NCBI GenBank assembly: GCA_944369635.1 | Contig: CALVXL010000043.1 | Span: 1-26,434, forward strand | Length of the DNA stretch: 26,434 nucleotides | Origin: an uncultured Clostridia bacterium | GTDB lineage: Bacteria; Bacillota; Clostridia; Christensenellales; Borkfalkiaceae | Reading direction: 5' to 3' | Shown here: positions 1 through 5,980 of the stretch, in pieces | How the letters are laid out: each line of letters opens with the position of its first letter | Numbering within the stretch: the first letter of the stretch is position 1 | The notes under the pieces: model-generated | What the model saw: the letters and a program-made list of their open reading frames with translations, nothing else | What the model was told of the DNA's origin: nothing | Databases searched by the model: none | Translations under genes and position numbers: made by a program

Positions 1-37
1 TTGCCGAAAACGGCGAATCATTCGGGAGGTTAAGAAA

Positions 38-733
38 ATGAAGAAACAGGAAACGAGGAAAACAGGTGTTAAGGTTGAAGAATGCTCTTTGACGGCTTTA
101 ACATGGGCCAGAGAAAGCGATAGAGAAAAAGTCAGACCGAGTGTCGAGACGGTGATTACTCCGTCCAACGTCCTTATTTTAAGCGAGCTTATCGCTATGC
201 AGGCTTTAAGGTCAATCGTTCCCTATACGGGAAAGCTTTTCATTCAAATGCAAAGATCGCTTTACAAGGATATTTTCAGAAGAACGGATATCCATCATCA
301 GTTATCCGAAGGGTATGACCTTATCCAGACTGCAGCTTGCTTTTTATGCGGGTATATGGGAAAGAAAATCACAGATGAAATTATCCACAAGGGAAAGAAG
401 ATGACGATAAAGAACGCTTGTTATAACGTAATCAACAGTTATTTGTACAATATGGAGAATATGCTGAACAACCAAACATATATCCCTTACAAGATGGAAG
501 AAGAAATCCCGTGTATCGAAGAAGCGGAAAGCGAAGAGCAATTCGACAAAGCGGAAAAACTCGTAAGAAAAATGCATCTTACAAAAGGCGAGAAAGAAGT
601 GTTGAACTGCTATATGCAAAAGGCAGGACCCGTGAAAACCGCAAAGCTACTGAAAGTGAACAGGTCTACGATCTGGCGCAGAAGACAGAGTATGCAAAGA
701 AAATATCTTAAAATCGCCGGATGTTTTATCTAA
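38..733 (+). CDS. Sigma-70-like helix-turn-helix DNA-binding protein of a mobile element
   Basis: The 231-aa product is probably a DNA-binding regulator. Its C-terminus (about residues 180-221) has a helix-turn-helix like sigma factor region 4: an LTKGEKEVLNCYMQ helix followed by KTAKLLKVNRSTIWRRRQ as the recognition helix. The middle (about 85-135, with YDLIQTAACFLCGYMGKK and a following TIKNACYNVI) resembles sigma-like proteins that recur on integrative elements of Firmicutes; this likeness is from memory. There is no signal peptide or membrane segment. The ATG at 38 follows a GGGAGG site at 24-29. An open frame ending in TAA at 31-33 may be the tail of a preceding gene. A palindrome lies 28 bp after the stop. 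Its target is unknown. It could be a plain HTH regulator and not a true sigma factor. Confidence 0.6.
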   Translation: MKKQETRKTGVKVEECSLTALTWARESDREKVRPSVETVITPSNVLILSELIAMQALRSIVPYTGKLFIQMQRSLYKDIFRRTDIHHQLSEGYDLIQTAACFLCGYMGKKITDEIIHKGKKMTIKNACYNVINSYLYNMENMLNNQTYIPYKMEEEIPCIEEAESEEQFDKAEKLVRKMHLTKGEKEVLNCYMQKAGPVKTAKLLKVNRSTIWRRRQSMQRKYLKIAGCFI

Positions 734-760
734 AAAACTTTATAAAATAAAAAAGATTTT

Positions 761-792
761 CAAAGTCGACAAAAATTGTCGACTTTGAGTTT
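761..792 (+). terminator. Hairpin after the sigma-like gene, possible weak terminator
   Basis: A perfect 12-bp inverted repeat (arm CAAAGTCGACAA at 761-772, mate at 776-787, loop AAA) begins 28 bp after the stop at 733. It is followed only by a short GAGTTTTAT stretch, so termination may be weak. The perfect symmetry would also suit a protein-binding site. Confidence 0.45.
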
Positions 793-1420
793 TATAGTGC
801 ATTTGACGATGAGACGTGTGCTTGTCTTTGATACAAGAACGCGCGTGCGCGTGTATGCGCGAGGATATTCTGAAATCTTTGTAATCGAAAGAAATGAAAA
901 AGGGCTTGCAGAAAAATTTTTTTAAGTTTTAAACTTTTTTTGCTCTAGACCGTGGACATCTGCTTAAAAGTGTACTTGAGATAGTGAAAGGAACTTTTTC
1001 ATATCATCTGCAAGTACCCTTAAAATGGCTGTAAAACCTACTTTAGTATCCCTAAAGTATACCTTTGGTTACTCAAAAGTAGCTCATTTGTATCCCCTAG
1101 GTGTCTTCCATTTTAAAATTTGATGTGGTATAGTAGATACGTAAAAGCAAACAAATGTTTGCAACGTGTGGTGATTGCGCATTTAGTTGAATAAACTTTC
1201 CAGAAGAAAAACTGTCATGTTCAAAAGCACAGCTTCAAAAACTTATACACTAAAGACAGCGTTTCGGGAACGATGTTTCAGAGATAAGAAATATAAAGGA
1301 TAACAATTTATTATCTAAATGAACAATAATATTTCGGAAGGACGTACAGAAAATATTCGACTATTCTTTAATACGCAAAGAACTTGCGTATTGCGATCAT
1401 ATCCTATTTTTCAATAAAAC
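788..1420. other. Gene-free stretch with short repeats inside the mobile element
   Basis: I see no convincing gene here. The stretch holds an alternating purine-pyrimidine CG-rich run at 840-861, and several copies of an AAGTRTAC-like motif: AAAAGTGTACTT at 966-977, CAAGTACCCT at 1011-1020, AAAGTATACCTTTGG at 1054-1068 and AAAAGTAGCTC at 1075-1085. A 9-bp inverted repeat (arm AATACGCAA at 1370-1378, mate at 1384-1392) lies just before the integrase promoter. Such repeats near an integrase could be binding sites for recombination or control proteins. A 38-codon frame at 809-925 has no ribosome site. Confidence 0.4.
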
Positions 1421-1449
1421 TTGTGTTTTTCGTGAGTGTGTGATATAAT
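1421..1449 (+). promoter_or_regulatory. Promoter of the integrase gene
   Basis: TTGTGT at 1421-1426 and TATAAT at 1444-1449 are separated by 17 bp. The -10 box ends 25 bp before the integrase ATG. The promoter decides the start: an in-frame ATG at 1436 lies inside it and cannot be used. A 9-bp inverted repeat just upstream (1370-1392) may serve as an operator. Confidence 0.7.
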
Positions 1450-1474
1450 TCTGCTATCACGAAACGGGAGGTAT

Positions 1475-2755
1475 ATGCAACAAAAGCAATTGACTGACCT
1501 GTTACAGTTTATTAAGAACACAAACAACGACCAAATCGATCTCGCAGCGATGATTCTCAAACTCGCTGCCGACTCCATCACTTTGGAAACGCTAAGGTCG
1601 TTGGCTGGTTCTGAAAAAGTTTTATCCGCTGTATCAGGCAAAAAGGAGAACGAAGTATCGGAAGAAGAAAAGACCGGCACACTATCTTTTACAAAAAAGG
1701 AGTTGGAATCTATGCCGAAATCTTTTCAAAAAACTTTTATTTATGACAACAGAATCGTAAAGTTCCGCTATTATAGGGGGCTTTTTCAGGCTCGTTACCG
1801 CAGAAATGGGTATAATATAGAAGTTGCATCCAAAGACTTCGATACGATGAAAAAGAAATTCATTGAGAAGTTGATAGGTCAGGCGGAGGTACAGGACATA
1901 CCCGTATCCGCCCCGCAGCGTCGGACTGCGAAGAATGTTCTTTTTGCGGAGTATGCCCAAGAATGGCTCAAGCTCAAAGAGCAGACGACTAAGCCTTCTA
2001 CATTTAAAGAATATTCTTGTATGTTTGCCGTCGATCTTCGACCGACTTTCGGGCATCTGTATCTTACGGAGATTAATCGACCGCTTGTGCAACAATACTT
2101 GTTTAAGTTTGTAGAGGCGGAGAAATACAGGACCGCGGAGAAACTAAAACTCATGCTGAACTGTATTTTCGATATGGCTGTGGAGGACTTCAATTTAGCT
2201 TCCCCGATGAAGAAGATCGTCTTGCCTTACCATGAGAGTAAGAAAGGTAGCGCGCTGAAGAAAGAAGAGGAAAAGAAGCTTGTGGAATATTGCCGTAACA
2301 GGAAAGACGATGTTGCTTCAGCCTTGCTGGTCTTGCTGTATTTCGGGCTTAGGCAAAGCGAATTATCGTCGTTAAAGATTATTGACGGCAACACGCTCGA
2401 ATGTGAAACGAGCAAAGAACGTATGGGCAGAAACGTTACTCTGCGATACATACCTTTTACGCCTATTTTTAAAAAGGTGCAAGACTTTGTCGATTTTGAA
2501 AAAGCCAGAACCGTAAACATTTACAAGTTGCGTTCCGCGTTTAAAAGACTTTTTCCCCAGCATCATCCGCACGAACTCAGATATACATTTATTACGCGGT
2601 GCAAGGAATGTGGCGTAAACCCTGAACTCGTTATGCTTTGGGACGGACACTCGGGGGATAAAGACGTTAAAACATCCGCTGTGGACAGAGGATATACCGA
2701 CTATTCAAAGGAATATATTCTATCCGAAGCGGAAAAAGTGAACTACGATTTGTAA
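1475..2755 (+). CDS. Tyrosine recombinase (integrase) of an integrative element
   Basis: The 426-aa protein catalyses site-specific recombination to insert and excise the element. Residues about 90-135 (FRYYRGLFQARYRRNGYN) look like an arm-DNA-binding domain, 155-250 like the SAM-like core-binding domain, and 260-426 like the catalytic domain. Active-site residues are visible: Arg293 in YFGLRQSEL, a likely Lys314 in the beta hairpin, His366 and Arg369 in HELR, His392 in WDGHS, and the nucleophile probably Tyr407 in RGYTDYS. The start at 1475 is chosen because GGGAGG at 1466-1471 precedes it and the promoter rules out the earlier ATG. The gene ends 173 bp before the 3' end of tRNA-Gln, which is therefore the probable attachment site. 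The frame is complete, so the enzyme may be active. Confidence 0.9.
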   Translation: MQQKQLTDLLQFIKNTNNDQIDLAAMILKLAADSITLETLRSLAGSEKVLSAVSGKKENEVSEEEKTGTLSFTKKELESMPKSFQKTFIYDNRIVKFRYYRGLFQARYRRNGYNIEVASKDFDTMKKKFIEKLIGQAEVQDIPVSAPQRRTAKNVLFAEYAQEWLKLKEQTTKPSTFKEYSCMFAVDLRPTFGHLYLTEINRPLVQQYLFKFVEAEKYRTAEKLKLMLNCIFDMAVEDFNLASPMKKIVLPYHESKKGSALKKEEEKKLVEYCRNRKDDVASALLVLLYFGLRQSELSSLKIIDGNTLECETSKERMGRNVTLRYIPFTPIFKKVQDFVDFEKARTVNIYKLRSAFKRLFPQHHPHELRYTFITRCKECGVNPELVMLWDGHSGDKDVKTSAVDRGYTDYSKEYILSEAEKVNYDL

Positions 2756-2880
2756 AGAAAAAAGATCGTCATAAAAACGGTCTTGAAAAACAAAAATTTA
2801 CTTCCCAAAAATTTCCCAATTTGCTCCCCGCTTACCCGAAGAGCCGGTTCAGAAGTATTCAGGATTTAATGAATACAATA
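2756..2880. other. Element end between integrase and tRNA, candidate integrase-binding region
   Basis: No gene is visible. A hairpin (AAGATCGT at 2762-2769 pairing with ACGGTCTT at 2778-2785) follows the integrase stop. CCC-containing motifs then recur at close spacing (TTCCC at 2802, TTCCC at 2813, CTCCC at 2824, TACCC at 2833). A 6-bp inverted repeat (GTATTC at 2855-2860, GAATAC at 2871-2876) is next. The place, between the integrase gene and the presumed attachment site, suits arm-type integrase sites, but this is inferred from position only. Confidence 0.35.
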
Positions 2881-2920
2881 AAAAAAGGCCTTAAAAGTAC
2901 CGATTTTCGATTCTTTTAAG
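2881..2920 (-). terminator. Terminator of the tRNA-Gln gene
   Basis: Read on the minus strand, an 8-bp inverted repeat (CTTAAAAG and CTTTTAAG, at 2913-2920 and 2890-2897) is followed by GGCC and a run of seven T (2881-2887 plus flank). It lies 9 bp after the 3' end of the tRNA. It is on the element side of the tRNA, so the element would be supplying the terminator. Confidence 0.65.
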
Positions 2921-2928
2921 ACAAAAAC

Positions 2929-3003
2929 TGGCAGGGGTGGCTGGATTCGAACCAACGAATGACGGAGTCAGAGTCCGTGGCCTTACCGCTTGGCGACACC
3001 CCT
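2929..3003 (-). tRNA. tRNA-Gln (anticodon CUG)
   Basis: The reverse complement folds as a 75-nt tRNA including an encoded CCA (2929-2931). The acceptor stem AGGGGTG pairs with CACCCCT, discriminator base G. The anticodon arm is ACGGA-CTCTGAC-TCCGT, giving anticodon CTG. The T arm contains GGTTCGAATCC. A promoter lies upstream and a terminator downstream. The 3' end faces the integrase gene, so its 3' half is the likely attachment sequence of the element. Confidence 0.95.
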
Positions 3004-3021
3004 ATTCGATTTACTTTTAAT

Positions 3022-3050
3022 ATTCTATCAATTTCGTCCGCAAATGTAAA
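3022..3050 (-). promoter_or_regulatory. Promoter of tRNA-Gln
   Basis: On the minus strand, TTTACA (3045-3050) and TAGAAT (3022-3027) are separated by 17 bp. The -10 box ends 18 bp before the tRNA 5' end. Confidence 0.7.
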
Positions 3051-3117
3051 GCGTTTGAGAGAAAAACTTTTAAATTTTGCAATGAAAAATTTTTTTGCCG
3101 ATATTTTTTCGTTGCCG

Positions 3118-3146
3118 TTGATTTTTTACGAAAAAAATATTATAAT
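3118..3146 (+). promoter_or_regulatory. Promoter of the DJ-1/PfpI gene
   Basis: TTGATT (3118-3123) and TATAAT (3141-3146) are separated by 17 bp in an AT-rich stretch. The -10 box lies 62 bp before the ATG, leaving a leader of about 55 nt with no hairpin that I can recognise. Confidence 0.75.
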
Positions 3147-3208
3147 TTTATCAAACGGAAAACCGTTTGAAACAAGATTAAATCGTTTCTGAAAAAGGAG
3201 ATAGAAAA

Positions 3209-3733
3209 ATGCTGAAAGTAGCGGTTATCTTTGCCGACGGCACAGAAGAGATAGAAGCCATTACCCCGGCGGACGTCTTAAAAAGAGCGGGGATCGGGTG
3301 CGACATCGTTTCGGTCAGCGGGAACTACCCCACCGGTTCGCACAACATTACCGTAAAGGCGGATTGCCTTGCCGAAAATTTCGATATGCGCGATTATGAC
3401 GGAATCGTTATTCCCGGAGGAATGCCCGGCGCGGTGAATATTTCGGAAAACAAAAAGGTAATCGAAGCGTTAAAATACGCGTTTGAAAACGGCAAACTCG
3501 TGGCATCGATCTGCGCATCCCCCGCCGTAGTCCTCGCGAAAAACGGATTTATAAAAGGAAAGAGGGCGACGTGCTACCCCGCGTCAAACTTTCTGTCGCT
3601 CATGAAAGACACGCAGTACACCGCAGAAGACGTTACAATCGATTCTTCGTTAATCACCGCAAACGGGCCGCGCGCGGCGATGAAATTCGCAACGGCCATA
3701 TGCGAATATTTCCGTCTGTCCCCGAAATTCTGA
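3209..3733 (+). CDS. DJ-1/PfpI family protein (deglycase/protease-like fold)
   Basis: The 174-aa cytoplasmic protein belongs to the DJ-1/ThiJ/PfpI superfamily, whose members have been linked to glyoxal or protein-glycation defence, chaperone or oxidative-stress roles; the exact activity is not readable from sequence. The nucleophile elbow is VASICASPAVV with Cys102, equal to Cys106 of human DJ-1. Glu16 in GTEEIEAITP equals DJ-1 Glu18. PGGMPGA at 69-75 is the usual glycine loop. The length matches the DJ-1 subgroup (about 180-190 aa). AAGGAG at 3195-3200 supports the start. The gene has its own promoter and a strong terminator and is therefore single. It lies just beyond the tRNA on the chromosome side and converges with the glycan locus. 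Confidence 0.88.
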   Translation: MLKVAVIFADGTEEIEAITPADVLKRAGIGCDIVSVSGNYPTGSHNITVKADCLAENFDMRDYDGIVIPGGMPGAVNISENKKVIEALKYAFENGKLVASICASPAVVLAKNGFIKGKRATCYPASNFLSLMKDTQYTAEDVTIDSSLITANGPRAAMKFATAICEYFRLSPKF

Positions 3734-3754
3734 GCGATTTCCTTATAACGGCTG

Positions 3755-3790
3755 AAAAAGGCAAAGATTGATGCAATCTTTGCCTTTTTT
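3755..3790. terminator. Strong bidirectional terminator between DJ-1 gene and glycan locus
   Basis: Arm AGGCAAAGATTG (3759-3770) pairs with its mate at 3774-3785 around an ATG loop, flanked by A5 on the left and T7 on the right. It works on the plus strand for the DJ-1 gene, and the A run gives T5 on the minus strand, where it would end the long glycan operon, about 110 bp after that operon's last stop. Confidence 0.9.
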
Positions 3791-3897
3791 TATTAAACGT
3801 CATTTCTTAACGGTTTTAAATCCGTCCGCCTTGCGGTTGAATAAGCGCCCCGAAGTAAATTCTTTTGGGCAAAAACCAAACCGCATAGGAGGCAACG

Positions 3898-5970
3898 TCA
3901 ACCTTCCCATGCAAGTATCGGCAAAGAGCCGCCGCCCAAAATCCATACGGTTTCGACAAAACCATTTTCGTAAGAAAGTTCTTTAATATCCTCCGAAGAT
4001 TTCGCAGCAATGCCGTCTCCGCGCCCCGTATCGGCGTTTCCGATGCGGTCTATGGGTGCGAGGGTATTATCGTACAAGCAGTTTTCGTAAACCGTTGCAT
4101 ACGTTCCGCCCACGGTCACGCCGACAAAGCCGCCGACTTTGATTTTCTCGCCGCTCTGCGCCGCGACACTCATCATGGATATACACCGAACGACTTTATT
4201 GTTATAACCTTCCATGCGCCCGATGAAGCCGCCTACGTGCGCGAGAGATTCGTTTTCGTTCGTCAACGAACCACTTGCATAACAGTCTTCCACCCTGCCC
4301 GTTCCCATGTAGCCGACAAATCCGCCACTGTAAGAAACGCTCGTCGTAACGGTGACGTCCGCCTTGCTCTGCTTTATCGTAAGGAAGTTATCCGTAAGCT
4401 GTCCGACAAAACCGCCGCAGAACACCGCTTCTCCTCCCGTGGCGGAAATAACCGCTTCCGCCGAGCAATACTTCCATTCGGAAGCGCGCACGGGATTATA
4501 AGTTTTTCCGACGAGTCCGCCGACCGTACAATCACTTGTTTCCAACGTACCGACAAAGGAAACCGAGGTCATATTCGCATAGGCAACCACCCCGATGACG
4601 CCGCCGACATACGCCGTGCCGTTATTCGATTGCACGACCGCGTCCGCATTGATTTTACAGTTTTCGATCTGCGCACCGCTTGCCGTGCAAGCCAGCACGC
4701 CGAACGCCCCGCCGTTTTCCGTCAGAGTGATATTGACGTCCGCCTCCACGGTGAGATTTTTAATCTTTGCGCCGACGAGAGAACCGAGCACCGCCGCCTT
4801 TACGTTTTTCAACGCAAATCCGTTTCCGTCAAGCGAGCCTTCGAACAGCGCAAAGCTCGCCGCCGCGCTCATATCGATATCCTGCGTCAGTTTATAATGC
4901 CCCGTCGGCTCCATGGCGGCGAATTCCTCCGCCGAAGCGACGGTTTTCGGATTCGCTTCCGAAAACTGCCCGACGCCGAACTTTTCGCTCAGAATTGACG
5001 AATCGAACAGAGTCGAATTGGCGCGCACCTGTAATTCGGAAACATCCGCGTCGAATAACGCCTGCGGAATTTCGTAACGGTTTTCCGTAACCGAAGCGAC
5101 CTCTTCCCCGTTATTGAACACAGTGTAGCCCGTTGCGCCCGTCACGGCGTCCCAGACGAGCGTTTTATCCTCCAGGCGAAGATTGGTCGGCGCAGACAGC
5201 GTTTCCTTTGCAAGATAGACGGAAACTTCCTCGCTGCGCGTCGAATCGAGATATTCTTCGCCGTCCGAAACGGCTTTGACGGACACCGAAATTTCACCGA
5301 CGTACAGATAGCGGAAGTCATATTCCGTAGAGGCGGTTTCGACAATCTTTTCCCCGTTTACGTAAACTTCGTACACGGAAGCGTTCTCCACCGCATTCCA
5401 GCTTACCGCCGTGCCGCTTACCGTTACCGCGGGGGTCGCGAGCGCATATTTCAGCACCAGCGTTTCGCTGTATGCAGAAGAAAGCAACGTCCCCTCGAGA
5501 TTGCCTTTCGCGAGCACCTTGACTTCCGTGCGCTCGGTTGCGGCGTAATCATAATACGTTTCCGAAACGGGATACTGTACCCCGTTGACGTTGACGATAT
5601 ATCCCTGCGCAAACGGGACTTCGTCCCAATTGATCCTGTTCCCGTCCTGCGCGACGTTCTGCGGAACGCCGAGCTGCCAGGTAACGGTCTTGCGCAGCGT
5701 TTCGGAATATTCGCTTTCCTTTTCTCCCGACACCGCTTTCACGCGCATATCGAGAACGCCGTAAACGCCGTCTGCAAGCGTGTAACTGTTTTCTGCCGTT
5801 TCGTATTCCGTGCCGTTGATATCCACGATGTAACCGCTCGCTTTGGCAACTTCGTCCCAAGTGAGCGTGCGTTCTTCAAACGCGAGGTTTGTCGGCGCGC
5901 CGAATTTTCCGCAGGCGGCCAGAAAGCACGCCGCCGCCAGAACGAAAATTAAAAAAAGATATTTTTTCAT
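3898..5970 (-). CDS. Surface lipoprotein with four FN3-like domains and GLUG repeats
   Basis: The 690-aa product starts with a lipoprotein signal (MKKYLFLIFV, lipobox FLAAC, Cys20). Four fibronectin-III-like domains of about 80-90 aa follow (about 22-97, 99-177, 178-255, 258-335), each with a TWDEV/NWDEV/SWNAV/VWDAV strand and a GYxVxxNG motif. The C-terminal half (about 340-690) has GLUG-type repeats: GGVIG 456, GGLVG 484, GGFVG 519, GGFVG 549, GGFIG 580, GGFVG 613. GLUG repeats form beta-helix-like surface structures in proteins linked to adhesion. No catalytic motif is seen, so binding of glycan or surface is the best guess. The start at 5970 has AGGAG made partly of the upstream TAG stop, 10 bp away; an earlier in-frame ATG at 6003 lies inside the GH130 gene. 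It is the last gene of the locus. Confidence 0.75.
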   Translation of the reverse strand: MKKYLFLIFVLAAACFLAACGKFGAPTNLAFEERTLTWDEVAKASGYIVDINGTEYETAENSYTLADGVYGVLDMRVKAVSGEKESEYSETLRKTVTWQLGVPQNVAQDGNRINWDEVPFAQGYIVNVNGVQYPVSETYYDYAATERTEVKVLAKGNLEGTLLSSAYSETLVLKYALATPAVTVSGTAVSWNAVENASVYEVYVNGEKIVETASTEYDFRYLYVGEISVSVKAVSDGEEYLDSTRSEEVSVYLAKETLSAPTNLRLEDKTLVWDAVTGATGYTVFNNGEEVASVTENRYEIPQALFDADVSELQVRANSTLFDSSILSEKFGVGQFSEANPKTVASAEEFAAMEPTGHYKLTQDIDMSAAASFALFEGSLDGNGFALKNVKAAVLGSLVGAKIKNLTVEADVNITLTENGGAFGVLACTASGAQIENCKINADAVVQSNNGTAYVGGVIGVVAYANMTSVSFVGTLETSDCTVGGLVGKTYNPVRASEWKYCSAEAVISATGGEAVFCGGFVGQLTDNFLTIKQSKADVTVTTSVSYSGGFVGYMGTGRVEDCYASGSLTNENESLAHVGGFIGRMEGYNNKVVRCISMMSVAAQSGEKIKVGGFVGVTVGGTYATVYENCLYDNTLAPIDRIGNADTGRGDGIAAKSSEDIKELSYENGFVETVWILGGGSLPILAWEG

Positions 5971-5980
5971 TTGAAATCTC

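Noticed and set aside
809..925. A 38-codon plus-strand frame beginning MRRVLVFDTR
   Set aside because: There is no ribosome site before its ATG, and it crosses a low-complexity CG-alternating run.
1436..1474. An earlier in-frame ATG for the integrase
   Set aside because: It lies upstream of the TATAAT box and so would not be in the transcript; ATG 1475 has GGGAGG.
3816..4010. Short minus-strand frame across the end of the GLUG gene
   Set aside because: It overlaps the GLUG coding end in another frame and has no independent support.
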